Assembly (NCBI GenBank): GCA_021770005.1
Contig: JAETRV010000004.1
Span: 55,660-119,659, forward strand
Direction: 5' to 3'
DNA length: 64,000 nucleotides
Origin: Anaerotruncus sp.
GTDB taxonomy: Bacteria; Bacillota; Clostridia; Oscillospirales; Ruminococcaceae
Shown: piece by piece, positions 25,758 to 34,462 of the stretch
Layout: each line of letters starts with the position of its first letter
Position numbering within the stretch: the first letter of the stretch is position 1
The notes under the pieces: model-generated
What the model was told of the DNA's origin: nothing
Database searches by the model: none
Seen by the model: only the letters and a program-made list of their open reading frames with translations
Program-made: the position numbers and the translations under genes

Positions 25758-26722
25758 AGTGCCCCCTCCTCTCCGAAGAAATCGATAATCAGATCATCAA
25801 ACGCTTGAATCTCCTCATGCTCAAACTCTGGGTAGAAATGATGCTGTTTTTTACAATTCAGGTTGTTATAGACCGCAAACTGAGTTGCGGGCGGGCAGAT
25901 AGTATCCGAAAGCCCGGTGCCAAACAACACCTCACACTGCACCAGATGTGCAAAATTATGGGAATCAATATAGCCCAGCTTGGTAAAAGTTTCGGTTTTC
26001 CGCTCGCCTGTGGGGTCAAACCAGCGGAAATAATAGCGGATGCCTTCGTAGGCAATCTGGTCCGCACCCAGCTCCCAGACCTTCTGGTAGTCGCTCAGGA
26101 ACGGGTAAAGGATTGCCGCTTTACGGATCAGGTCCGGATTGAGCGCGGCACATGCAATCCCAATGCCGCCGCCCTGTGAGGCGCCATTGACATAGACCCG
26201 GTTCAGGTCGATCCCTTCCAGCTTCCGGACGATCCGCGCCAGAATGCGGATGTTCTGATGCAGGCGGACATAGTACATCTCTTTGGGGTCGCCGTCCAGC
26301 CCCGCCACGATATGCCCCGTGACCGTCGTTCCGGTGTAGCCGCCGATGTCCTGCCCCAGACCGCCTTGACCCGGGCAGTCGAGCGCAATCAGTGCACAGC
26401 CCATCCCCGCGAACGACGCCTGTTCCAGCCAGCTCCTGCCCGCCCCCGGATACCCATGAAACTGAAGCACCAACGGGACCGGCTGATCCAAACGGGGCTT
26501 GAGATATTTCGCATAAAGGCGCGCGCCGCCCATCCCGGTGAACCATAGGTCCAGAAAATCACAGGTCGGATAGGACGGGACTGCCGCCGGGGAAAGTTCC
26601 CAGTCGAGCGGGACCGCTTCCGCCTCTGCCATGCGCGCTTCCCAGAAAGCGTCAAAATCTTCCGGCATAGGGTTGGTTCCCTGATAGGTCTTTAACTGTT
26701 CTAACTCCTGCGGCGTAATCAT
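25754..26722 (-). CDS. Acetyl xylan esterase / cephalosporin-C deacetylase family esterase
   Basis: 322 residues of the AXE1 (CE7-like) alpha/beta hydrolase family. Nucleophile elbow GASQGGG with Ser182, Asp273 in GTGLSDT, His302 in EFEHEE; oxyanion-side FHGYPG near 89; and DCPGQGGLGQD, the CE7 signature. No signal peptide, so it works in the cytosol on imported esters, such as acetylated oligosaccharides (inference). ATG 26722 overlaps the stop of the flavoprotein gene by 4 bases and has AGGAGGG 9 bases upstream; an ATG at 26731 abuts that site. Confidence 0.9.
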   Translation of the reverse strand: MITPQELEQLKTYQGTNPMPEDFDAFWEARMAEAEAVPLDWELSPAAVPSYPTCDFLDLWFTGMGGARLYAKYLKPRLDQPVPLVLQFHGYPGAGRSWLEQASFAGMGCALIALDCPGQGGLGQDIGGYTGTTVTGHIVAGLDGDPKEMYYVRLHQNIRILARIVRKLEGIDLNRVYVNGASQGGGIGIACAALNPDLIRKAAILYPFLSDYQKVWELGADQIAYEGIRYYFRWFDPTGERKTETFTKLGYIDSHNFAHLVQCEVLFGTGLSDTICPPATQFAVYNNLNCKKQHHFYPEFEHEEIQAFDDLIIDFFGEEGAL

Positions 26723-28356
26723 CCTTGCCATCCCTCCTGAAACCGGGCGGTGATTCCGTTACCGGTTTTGTTTACCGCGATTGGGTACGCTTGTGCCGGG
26801 TTCTGCTGCGGGAAGTCGCTCCGGTAGTGGGAGCCGCGGCTCTCCCGCCGCATCCGCGCGGCTTTCAGGATTGCGAGTGCAGTCTCAAACCGCAAGGCCA
26901 GCCTACGCGATTCCGCGACCTGCCGCACCGTCCCGCCCGTTTTTTTCACCAGCGCACCCTGCATCCCAATGATCTCCTGTTCCGCAGCTGCAAGCGCGGC
27001 TTCCTCCCGTTCGACCATCGCCGCCCGGGTCATCGCCGCCCGCAAACGTCCGAGCAGTTGCTCGAGGGCCGGAGTGTGCCACAGGTCAAAGGTGGCTTCC
27101 GCTGGCGGACACTCCGCCTGTTTACAAAATGCCGCCGCCGCGCGTCCGGCCTTGCCGCCGAACACCAGTCCGTTCGCGGTTGAAAGCCCGCCGATCCGGT
27201 CCGCGCCATGCATCCCGCCGGTGGCCTCCCCGCACGCGAACAGCCCCGGAACGCCGGTAGAACCGTCCGGCGCAATCCGAATCCCGCCATTCGCTGCGTG
27301 CGCAAAAATCCCGATCTGGATGGGGTCGTCCACCGTAAGGTGTTTCGCCTCTGCAAGCCAGTCGAAATAGGTTTTAACAAACTCGGGCGGATTCTTCCGA
27401 AGTTCCTCCCGATACCGCACCGTCACGCCCGTTTTGTCTGCAAGGCAGGCGCGGAAGATTGCGAGATCGACCGCTTTGGAATCCAGCCGCGCGGTAAACG
27501 GCCCGTGGGTCGAGCGCTGGATCAGCAGTTTTTCGGTCTCCGCATCGAGCAATGGTCTGCCGTCCGGATGGGAAAGCTGGGTGAACCGGAAGGTCTTTTC
27601 GTTGAAGATGGTTTTGTACGCCGGGGAGAGGTAACCCGGCATCATCTGCATAAATTCCAGATTGATGAGCGTGCAGCCCGCATTGAGCGCGAGCGCCTGC
27701 CCGATCCCTTCCACGTCGTCGGTGCAAAGCCGCTCCTCGAAGAGGGAGCCGTATCCGCCGGTCGCCAGCATAAACGCCTTACAGCCGAAACAGCGGAGGG
27801 AATCCCCCTCCGCTGCGATTGCGCCGCAGACACATCCGTCCTGGACGACCAGTTCCAGAAGTTCGCAATGGGGCAGCCGGACGATCCCCAGCGCATCCAT
27901 CCGCTGGGAGAACACCTCCCGCGCGCTCGCGAACTCGATACCGTTCCAGTCCCGATGCTTGTGGTCGAAACAGGGGATAAACTCCTTTTCGCTGCTCTGT
28001 GCGCGGCGGAGCTTAACCCCCATCCCGCGGACCCGTTCGATTGCCGGGGAAATACCGTCTACGAACGTCTCCACCATTGCGGGGTCAGCCATACCGCAGC
28101 CGACCTCACGAATGGTAGCCGCGAGATCCTGCCGGTCGGATGGGTCTGCCGGGCCGATCAGCCCAAGCCCCCACGTCCCGGGGTAAAAGCTCGAACCGGA
28201 AAAGGTCTCCCCTTTGCTCAGCAGAACCACCGAACAGCCGGCTTCCGCCGCTTCGATTGCAGCCATAATCCCGGCGATTCCCGCGCCCGCAACCAGCACG
28301 TCACAGGCACGATCCGCCGGAATCCGCACGATTTGCCTCTCTGCCGCGCGGCTCAC
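26719..28356 (-). CDS. FAD-dependent oxidoreductase, fumarate-reductase flavoprotein-like
   Basis: About 545 residues. FAD_binding_2 architecture: GxGxxG motif in DVLVAGAGIAGIMAAIEAAEAG, then ATGGYG, and NGGIRIAPDGSTGVPGLFACGE with MHGADRIGGLSTANGLVFGGKAG near the C-terminal third, as in succinate dehydrogenase/fumarate reductase and related ene-reductases. No signal peptide, FMN-binding or heme domain, and no iron-sulfur partner beside it, so the electron source is unknown. GTG 28356 overlaps the oppF stop (GTGA) and is preferred; an ATG at 28398 would overlap oppF by 46 bases. The substrate is unknown. Confidence 0.85.
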   Translation of the reverse strand: MSRAAERQIVRIPADRACDVLVAGAGIAGIMAAIEAAEAGCSVVLLSKGETFSGSSFYPGTWGLGLIGPADPSDRQDLAATIREVGCGMADPAMVETFVDGISPAIERVRGMGVKLRRAQSSEKEFIPCFDHKHRDWNGIEFASAREVFSQRMDALGIVRLPHCELLELVVQDGCVCGAIAAEGDSLRCFGCKAFMLATGGYGSLFEERLCTDDVEGIGQALALNAGCTLINLEFMQMMPGYLSPAYKTIFNEKTFRFTQLSHPDGRPLLDAETEKLLIQRSTHGPFTARLDSKAVDLAIFRACLADKTGVTVRYREELRKNPPEFVKTYFDWLAEAKHLTVDDPIQIGIFAHAANGGIRIAPDGSTGVPGLFACGEATGGMHGADRIGGLSTANGLVFGGKAGRAAAAFCKQAECPPAEATFDLWHTPALEQLLGRLRAAMTRAAMVEREEAALAAAEQEIIGMQGALVKKTGGTVRQVAESRRLALRFETALAILKAARMRRESRGSHYRSDFPQQNPAQAYPIAVNKTGNGITARFQEGWQG

Positions 28357-29384
28357 CCGTTCTGCGCCAAGCCGTTGTCGTACAGATGGCAGGCGCAAAA
28401 ATGGTCTTTCCCTTCAACCGTATGCTTAATCAGCTTCGGCCGCTCTTTTTTGCAGATTTCCATGCACTTTTTGCAGCGCGGATGGAACAGGCATCCATCG
28501 GGCGGACGCACCGGGTTGGGCACGTCGCCTTCGAGGACGATTCGGCTGTGTTTGTGGTCGGGGTCCACGATCGGGATCGCCGAAAGCAGCGCCTCGGTAT
28601 AGGGGTGCATCGTGTTGTCGAAAATCTGCTCGGTGTCCGCCAGCTCGACAATCTTCCCAAGGTACATGACCGCGATCCGGTCGCTGATATACTCGACCAC
28701 GCTCAGGTTGTGGGTGATGAAAATATAGGTCAGATTGCGCTCCTCTTTGAGCTGCATCAACAGGTTGAGCACCTGTGCCTGGATCGAAACGTCGAGCGCC
28801 GAGACCGCCTCGTCACAGACGACCATCTCCGGGTTGACACAGAGCGCCCGCGCGATGCCGATACGCTGCCGCTGACCGCCCGAAAACTCGTGCGGATAAC
28901 GATCCATATACTCGCGGCGCATATTGACCGCCTCGAGGATATCGCCGATGATCTTGCGCTGCTCCTCTTTGTCTTTGACGCCGAAATGCCGAAGCGGGTC
29001 GGCGAGCGACTGGAAGATGGTAAACGACGGGTTTAGCGAGGAATAGGGGTCCTGAAAGACGATCTGCGCGCGCTTATGGAGCATCTGCTCGTCCTCTTTG
29101 GAGAGCTTGCGCAGGTCTTTTTTGCCGCCGCCCGATTCGCCGAAATCATACATCATAGTGCCGTCGGTGGCGTGTACCAGCTGGATGATGGATTTGCCAA
29201 GGGTGGTTTTCCCGCAGCCCGACTCCCCTACCAGTCCGAGGGTCTCGCCCCGGTAGATGTCAAGGTCGATGTCGTTGACCGCCTTGACATGGTCGGTCAC
29301 CTTGTTGAAGAACCCGCTGCGGATCGGGAAGAAGGTTTTTACGCCCCTCAGTTCAAGCAGGATTTCTTTATTCGCTACACTCAT
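28353..29384 (-). CDS. oppF: Oligopeptide-type ABC transporter ATP-binding protein OppF
   Basis: Second ATPase of an Opp/Dpp importer. Walker A GESGCGKTT, Q-loop FQDPYSSLNP, signature FSGGQRQRIGIARAL, Walker B VVCDEAVSALD, and the C-terminal oligopeptide-transporter domain with CLFHPRCKKCMEIC, whose cysteines bind an iron-sulfur cluster in some Opp/Dpp proteins. The start is ATG 29384 with GAGGTGA upstream; a GTG at 29393 is possible. It lies 10 bases after oppD and overlaps the flavoprotein gene by 4. Confidence 0.93.
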   Translation of the reverse strand: MSVANKEILLELRGVKTFFPIRSGFFNKVTDHVKAVNDIDLDIYRGETLGLVGESGCGKTTLGKSIIQLVHATDGTMMYDFGESGGGKKDLRKLSKEDEQMLHKRAQIVFQDPYSSLNPSFTIFQSLADPLRHFGVKDKEEQRKIIGDILEAVNMRREYMDRYPHEFSGGQRQRIGIARALCVNPEMVVCDEAVSALDVSIQAQVLNLLMQLKEERNLTYIFITHNLSVVEYISDRIAVMYLGKIVELADTEQIFDNTMHPYTEALLSAIPIVDPDHKHSRIVLEGDVPNPVRPPDGCLFHPRCKKCMEICKKERPKLIKHTVEGKDHFCACHLYDNGLAQNG

Positions 29385-29394
29385 CCTCTTCACC

Positions 29395-30426
29395 TCACCT
29401 TTCTGATTCGGACCCGGCCTTCACCGCGCTGCCATAGACCTGGTCGGCGTTCCAGCAGCGGACCGAATGCCCTTCGCAGACGGGCGACTCGGGCGGCATC
29501 TCGTTGCACTTTTCACAGAAGAAGTCGCACCGCGGGCCGAACTGGCACCCCTTCGGACGATCGTACGGGTCGGGGGTAGAGCCGCGGATCGGCTGGAGGT
29601 TCTGGTTTTTGCCCTTGTGGAGCACCGGGATCGACCGCAGCAACGCCGAGGTGTACGGGTGCGCCGGATGCTTGAGCACCTCTTTGACCGATCCCCTCTC
29701 AACGATGTTGCCCATATACATGACCGCCACATCGTCCGCAAGCTCGCTCACCACGCCCATGTCGTGGGTAATCAGCATAACCGCAGTGTCATGCTCGGTC
29801 TTGAGCTTTTCCATCAGCTCGAAGATCTGCGCCTGGATCGTCACGTCGAGCGCGGTAGTTGGCTCGTCGGCGATCAGCACTTTCGGATTGCAGCTCATCG
29901 CCATCGCGATCATTGCGCGCTGGCGCATACCACCCGAAAACTCATGCGGATACTGGTCGATCCGCTTTTCCGGGGTCGAAATGCCCATCTGGGTCAACAG
30001 CTCGAGGGTGCGGGCGCGTCGGGCATCCTTATCGAGCGTGGTATGGTACTTGAGGTTCTCCCCGATCTGGTAGCCGATCGTATAGACCGGGTTGAGCGCC
30101 GTCATCGGGTCCTGGAAGATCATCGCAATGTCCGCGCCGCGCAGGGAACGCATCTCTTTGCCGTTGCGCTCGAGCAGGTCGATGCGGATGTCCCCGTCTG
30201 GGGCGTGGTAGGTGATGCTGCCGCTCTCAATCCGCGAGAGTTTGGGCAGCAGCTGCATGATCGAGGAGGCGGTCACGCTCTTGCCACAGCCGGATTCCCC
30301 GACCACGCAGAGGGTGCGCCCTTTATACAGCTCGAACGAAATCCCGTTGAGCACCTTGTTGCAGCGTTTATCCGAATAAAAATAGGTTCTGAGGTCCTTG
30401 ACCGTAATAATCGCCTGTTGTTGCAT
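29395..30426 (-). CDS. oppD: Oligopeptide-type ABC transporter ATP-binding protein OppD
   Basis: First ATPase of the importer, 343 residues. Walker A GESGCGKSVTAS, Q-loop FQDPMTALNP, signature FSGGMRQRAMIAMA, Walker B LIADEPTTALD, and the C-terminal CQFGPRCDFFCEKC cluster motif. AAGGAGG precedes the ATG. It is 12 bases downstream of oppC. As with many OppDF pairs, the canonical order oppABCDF is kept. Confidence 0.95.
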   Translation of the reverse strand: MQQQAIITVKDLRTYFYSDKRCNKVLNGISFELYKGRTLCVVGESGCGKSVTASSIMQLLPKLSRIESGSITYHAPDGDIRIDLLERNGKEMRSLRGADIAMIFQDPMTALNPVYTIGYQIGENLKYHTTLDKDARRARTLELLTQMGISTPEKRIDQYPHEFSGGMRQRAMIAMAMSCNPKVLIADEPTTALDVTIQAQIFELMEKLKTEHDTAVMLITHDMGVVSELADDVAVMYMGNIVERGSVKEVLKHPAHPYTSALLRSIPVLHKGKNQNLQPIRGSTPDPYDRPKGCQFGPRCDFFCEKCNEMPPESPVCEGHSVRCWNADQVYGSAVKAGSESER

Positions 30427-30438
30427 CGTGTCGCCTCC

Positions 30439-31371
30439 TTAGCCCTGCTGGGTCGGGTCGGTGGAATCGCGCAGGCCATCGCCGATACAGTTGATCGAGA
30501 TGACAAACAAGGATACCACAACGCCGACCGGCAACCACATCCACCAGTAATTCTGCATGACATAAAGGTCCTGCGCCGCGTTCAGGATGTTGCCCCATGT
30601 CGCGACCTCGGGCGGGACGCCCAATCCGAGGAAGCTCATGGCCGCCTCATCCAGAATAAACATCGCGGTCGAGAGGGTCAGGTTGACCACGACCGGGCCA
30701 ATCGCATTCGGGAGCATATGCTTATAGGCGATCACAAAATCGTTCAGGCCGAACGCCTTCATCGACTGCACATACTCCTCTTCACGCAGCGAGAGCATCT
30801 TTGCGCGGGCCTGCCGGTAGACAGCGCCCCAGCCGGTGATGATGAAGATAATCACGAGGTTCCACAGCCCGCGCCCGAAGATCGAGCCGAGCATAATCAC
30901 GAGGATCAGCTGTGGGAAGGACATAAATACCTCGGAAAGCCGCAGGATCACCTGGTCGAGCAGGCCGCCCTTGTAGCCGGCATAGCAGCCGAGCAGCACG
31001 CCGATGAATGCCGCGCCCAGCGCCGAGCCAAGCCCAATCAGCATCGAGAGCCGCCCGCCGTAGAGGGTACGGGTAAAGACATCGCGTCCGAGCTTGTCGG
31101 TTCCGAACAGATGCTGCATAGAGGGGGGCTTGGTCATCTGGGTGAGGTCGGTCATCTGGGGATCATAGGAGGAGATGACCGGTGCGAGCAGGCAGGCGAG
31201 GAAGATGATCAGAAAGACCACTACGCCAATCACCGCCAGCCGGTTGCCGAGCATCTTACGTAGCGAACGGTTCATCTTGCTCCTTTTGAGCAGGCCCGCT
31301 TCCTCCGCGTCGCGCAGCTTGTCAAACTTCCGGTCGAGCCGGGTTCTTTTCCTGGTAACTTCAGCCGTCAT
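30439..31371 (-). CDS. oppC: Oligopeptide-type ABC transporter permease OppC
   Basis: 310 residues with an N-terminal cytosolic extension, then six membrane spans. Family features: FGTDKLGRDVFTRTLYGGRLSM near 90 and the EAA loop around EEYVQSMKAFGLNDFVIAYKHMLPN, plus AAMSFLGLGVPPEVATWGNIL near the end. ATG 31371 is chosen because AAGGAGGG precedes it and it lies just after the oppB stop at 31385; an ATG 30 bases earlier would overlap oppB. Confidence 0.93.
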   Translation of the reverse strand: MTAEVTRKRTRLDRKFDKLRDAEEAGLLKRSKMNRSLRKMLGNRLAVIGVVVFLIIFLACLLAPVISSYDPQMTDLTQMTKPPSMQHLFGTDKLGRDVFTRTLYGGRLSMLIGLGSALGAAFIGVLLGCYAGYKGGLLDQVILRLSEVFMSFPQLILVIMLGSIFGRGLWNLVIIFIITGWGAVYRQARAKMLSLREEEYVQSMKAFGLNDFVIAYKHMLPNAIGPVVVNLTLSTAMFILDEAAMSFLGLGVPPEVATWGNILNAAQDLYVMQNYWWMWLPVGVVVSLFVISINCIGDGLRDSTDPTQQG

Positions 31372-31384
31372 GTTTGCGCCCTCC

Positions 31385-32353
31385 TTATTCCAATTTGACA
31401 CGCGGGTCGAGGATTGCCGTCAGGATGTCCACCAGGAAACTCGCCATCAGCACCGCGAGCACCGAGAACAGCGCAATCATCATAACCAACGGATAGTTCT
31501 GGCCGGTAACCGCAGTTTTAAATGCGTTGCCGATGCCGGGCCACTGGAAGATAGTCTCGATTACCACCGAACCGCCGATCAAGGTCGGCAGACGGAAACC
31601 AATCAGGACCACCACCGGTGTGAGCGAGACGCGGAACCCATGCACCAGGTTGACCCGCCACTCAGGAAGTCCTTTGGCGCGGGCGGTCTTGATGTAGTCC
31701 TTGTTCATCGTGTCGAGCATACTCGAACGGGCATAACGCATAACACCAGCTGTCAACGAGATGCCGAGCACGCTTGCGGGCAGGATCAGGAATTTCAGAT
31801 GGGCAAGCGCGCCGGTCATGCCAGGGGCGGTGCGTCCACCGATCGGCAGCCAGCCGAGGTTGAGCGCAAACACCACGATGCAAACCATGCCGAAGAAGAA
31901 CTGCGGGATCGAGACGCCGATCATACCCGCAACGGTGAGCAGGTTGTCGCCGACTGAACCCTTTTTGAGTGCGCTCAGAATGCCCAGCACGCTGCCGAGC
32001 ACAGTCGAGATGAGGAGTGCAGCGAGCGAAAGCTCAAGCGTTGCCGGGAAAAGCTGGGCGAGCAGGTCCTTGATCGCCACACCGTTGGTGATCGAATATC
32101 CGAAATTGCCCTGCAAGAGCTGCCACAGCCATTTCAGATAGCGGATAAAGAACGGATCGTTCAGGCCGTAAAGCTCACGCATCTCGGCGAGCTTCTGCGG
32201 GTCGATATTGGCGAGCTGGTCGGGCGAGAACATATACGAGATCGGGTCGCCCGGCGTGAGATCCAGCCCCCAATAGATCAGGAATGTGATGACAAGCACC
32301 ATCGGAATCATCAACAACAGTTTTTTCAGGACGTATTGCAGCGTATTTCGCAT
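31385..32353 (-). CDS. oppB: Oligopeptide-type ABC transporter permease OppB
   Basis: 322 residues, six membrane spans. Typical OppB/DppB N terminus (VLKKLLLMIPMVLVITFLIYWGLDLTPGDP), the glycine-rich region LYGLNDPFFIRYLKWL, the EAA motif MNKDYIKTARAKGLPEWRV and VIETIFQWPGIG near the C terminus. CAAGGAGGG precedes ATG 32353. The 140-base gap from oppA contains a strong hairpin. Confidence 0.95.
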   Translation of the reverse strand: MRNTLQYVLKKLLLMIPMVLVITFLIYWGLDLTPGDPISYMFSPDQLANIDPQKLAEMRELYGLNDPFFIRYLKWLWQLLQGNFGYSITNGVAIKDLLAQLFPATLELSLAALLISTVLGSVLGILSALKKGSVGDNLLTVAGMIGVSIPQFFFGMVCIVVFALNLGWLPIGGRTAPGMTGALAHLKFLILPASVLGISLTAGVMRYARSSMLDTMNKDYIKTARAKGLPEWRVNLVHGFRVSLTPVVVLIGFRLPTLIGGSVVIETIFQWPGIGNAFKTAVTGQNYPLVMMIALFSVLAVLMASFLVDILTAILDPRVKLE

Positions 32354-32385
32354 TTTCCACCCTCCTTGGGATCAAAATAGGGTAA

Positions 32386-32415
32386 AGGAAGAGGCGGCAT
32401 CCGCCGCCTCTTCCT
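32386..32415 (-). terminator. Intercistronic hairpin between oppA and oppB
   Basis: AGGAAGAGGCGGC, 4-base loop, GCCGCCTCTTCCT: a perfect 13-bp stem, followed on the minus strand by TTTACCC rather than a clean T run. It probably ends or protects part of the oppA transcripts, giving more binding protein than transporter, a common arrangement. Confidence 0.65.
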
Positions 32416-32495
32416 AACGAAGCCTGTGTCGCGCCCGGGAAACACACACCGGGCAGCGGGACAGGGTTTATGTCGCTGAGGCGCCGTGATCCAGA

Positions 32496-34202
32496 TTATC
32501 CAACAGTCCAGTGCTGGATATCCCAGTCATAATTGAACTGCGGAGTCGCTTTCTTGATATCGCCGATCCGATCGCTGGTGATCAGGAAGATCGGCTGATA
32601 ATAAAGCGCCATCGTGAACATTGACTCATTCTCATATTTAGACAGTTCTTTGAACGCTGCAATCTGCTCTTCCATCTTCGGGGAAGCGTTGGTTGCATCG
32701 ATCAGCTCGTTGAGCTTTGCATCCTCCGGGGTGTGGGAGTTGGAGGGAGAACCGGTGCGGTAACGGTCATAATACTCGTGCAGGGAGAGCGCTGCGTTTG
32801 CCGCATAGCACATATCCCAGTTCACCGCGGTTGGGCCGTTGACCTGATCCGCCGGAGCCGCCCACAGCAGGGTTGCGAGGTCGCCCTGGACCAGCTCGAA
32901 CTCCATCTTGATGCCAACCTGTCCCAGGAACGCCTGGATCGCTGTCATCAGGTCCACTGTGGCCTGATCGGTGTAGTAGTAAACGGTCTTGAGGGTGGTG
33001 TTCGGATCCCAATTTGCCTCGGCAAGCAGCTCCTTGGCCTTCTCCGGGTTATAGTCGTAGTTGTCCAGATCGGACGCCTTGTCTGCCTCGCCCGGGATTA
33101 GGCTGTTTGCCGGAACCGCCGAACCCTGGAACAGGGTCTCACAGATCGTCTTCATGTCAATCGCATAGCGGATCGCCTGACGTACCCGCGCATCTGCCAG
33201 CGGCGAAGGGGTTCCATCGGTTTTGGCAAACTTATTGAGGTAGAGCAGACGGGTGTACCGAACGTCAACCGGAGTGATGGTGATGCCCGGGGTGCCTTCC
33301 AGCGACTGGACATCCGAGACCATCTTGGTATAGCCATAGTCAAGCTGTCCGGATTTGGCACGGGTTACGATATTCGGGTCGCTGTCGCCCGCGCTCGGCA
33401 GAAGCTGGATTTTGAAATCCGCAACGCCGTTGTAATACTTATCGAACGGAGCCAGAATTGCGTAGTTCTTCATCTGGACGTCCTCTACCATGAACGGACC
33501 GGAACCGATCGGTTTCTGGAAGTAGGGAGCCTGCTGAACCTGAAGCGGATCAACATCTGCAAAGCACTTCTTCGGAACCGGCGCAAACTGGGTGAAGGTC
33601 AGCAGAGCGTCGGGCGCGATGCTGTCAAAGGTAATGGTGATCTTCTGCCCGTCGATTGCGATGCCGTCGAATGTCTCGTTGATGTCACCGTTCGCGTCGG
33701 TGCTTCCGGCAATCGCCTTGAAAGTTGCCAGGAACACCGGGTTGACCACCGCAGTCTTCGAGACATACTCAATGCTCCATTTGATGTCTTCCGGAGTGAT
33801 CTTCTCGCCGTCGTGCCAATAGGCGTCGTCACGCAGCTCAAAGGTCAGGGTTTTGCCGTCGTCGCTGTAGGAATAGGTCGCCAGTGCGTCCGGATGGTCG
33901 GGGATCGGGCTGAGGTTTTCATCCGCCACGATCAGATGGGAATAAATCGTTTTGGAGTAGGTATAGGTACCCGGATTGAGCCACGGGGTCTCAAAAAACT
34001 CTTCCGGACCGCCGTTGGAATAGATGATCTTCGCGCCATCCGCCGCAGGAGCCGGAGCCGCGGGCTGAGCCGCGCTGGGCGCTGCCGACGATGCCGCCCC
34101 TGGGTCTGCCGCTGGAGCACTGCCTGAGCCCCCACAGGCAGTCATCCCCGTCATTGCCAGAACGAGCAGCGTACTAAGCGCGCGTTTCCACATCTTTTTC
34201 AT
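32496..34202 (-). CDS. oppA: Extracellular solute-binding lipoprotein of the Opp/Dpp family (OppA)
   Basis: Substrate receptor of the importer, 568 residues. Lipoprotein signal with lipobox MTAC (Cys about 23), an Ala/Pro/Ser-rich linker to about 55, then the SBP_bac_5 fold: YWHDGEKITPEDIKWSIEYV near 128 and the closing FLITSDRIGDIKKATPQFNYDWDIQHWTVG. Although the family is named for peptides, members also bind oligosaccharides and other solutes; the neighbours (esterases, Gfo/Idh) argue for a non-peptide ligand here. AGGAAGGAG precedes the ATG. First gene of the operon. Confidence 0.93.
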   Translation of the reverse strand: MKKMWKRALSTLLVLAMTGMTACGGSGSAPAADPGAASSAAPSAAQPAAPAPAADGAKIIYSNGGPEEFFETPWLNPGTYTYSKTIYSHLIVADENLSPIPDHPDALATYSYSDDGKTLTFELRDDAYWHDGEKITPEDIKWSIEYVSKTAVVNPVFLATFKAIAGSTDANGDINETFDGIAIDGQKITITFDSIAPDALLTFTQFAPVPKKCFADVDPLQVQQAPYFQKPIGSGPFMVEDVQMKNYAILAPFDKYYNGVADFKIQLLPSAGDSDPNIVTRAKSGQLDYGYTKMVSDVQSLEGTPGITITPVDVRYTRLLYLNKFAKTDGTPSPLADARVRQAIRYAIDMKTICETLFQGSAVPANSLIPGEADKASDLDNYDYNPEKAKELLAEANWDPNTTLKTVYYYTDQATVDLMTAIQAFLGQVGIKMEFELVQGDLATLLWAAPADQVNGPTAVNWDMCYAANAALSLHEYYDRYRTGSPSNSHTPEDAKLNELIDATNASPKMEEQIAAFKELSKYENESMFTMALYYQPIFLITSDRIGDIKKATPQFNYDWDIQHWTVG

Positions 34203-34282
34203 ATTGGGTGTTCTCCTTCCTCTTTTGGAACTTTTTGGTTTATGTGCTGTTAAATTAAGGCACTGGGTAAAATACTAACCTC

Positions 34283-34311
34283 ATTATAGACCCGATGAAA
34301 ACCATTTTCAA
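34283..34311 (-). promoter_or_regulatory. Promoter of the opp operon
   Basis: TTGAAA (34311-34306), 17-base spacer, TATAAT (34288-34283) on the minus strand, about 80 bases before oppA. Confidence 0.85.
34296..34310. promoter_or_regulatory. Candidate RpiR operator
   Basis: Perfect inverted repeat TGAAAA-CCA-TTTTCA lying over the -35 and spacer of the opp promoter, the right position for a repressor. The adjacent divergent gene encodes an RpiR regulator. Confidence 0.55.
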
Positions 34312-34385
34312 TTATAATTGTCTACGAAAATTCGATTCAAACTTTGTGTATTTCGCTTATTTTTTTTTATATTTATAAAAACATC

Positions 34386-34414
34386 TTGTAAGTTTTGCAC
34401 CTTACCTATATAAT
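34386..34414 (+). promoter_or_regulatory. Promoter of the rpiR-type gene
   Basis: TTGTAA (34386-34391), 17 bases, TATAAT (34409-34414), back to back with the opp promoter. Confidence 0.75.
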
Positions 34415-34462
34415 TGAAAAGCAGTAGTGACGGTTTGCACCATTGCGAAAGGCGGAAACGAT

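Noticed and set aside
27208..28602. 464-residue plus-strand open frame opposite the flavoprotein gene
   Set aside because: Crosses the junction of two well-supported overlapping genes on the other strand and has no domain.
29467..31263. 598-residue plus-strand open frame opposite oppD and oppC
   Set aside because: It is fully antisense to two strongly supported transporter genes, has His/Arg/Asp-rich composition typical of an antisense frame in GC-rich DNA, and has no ribosome binding site.
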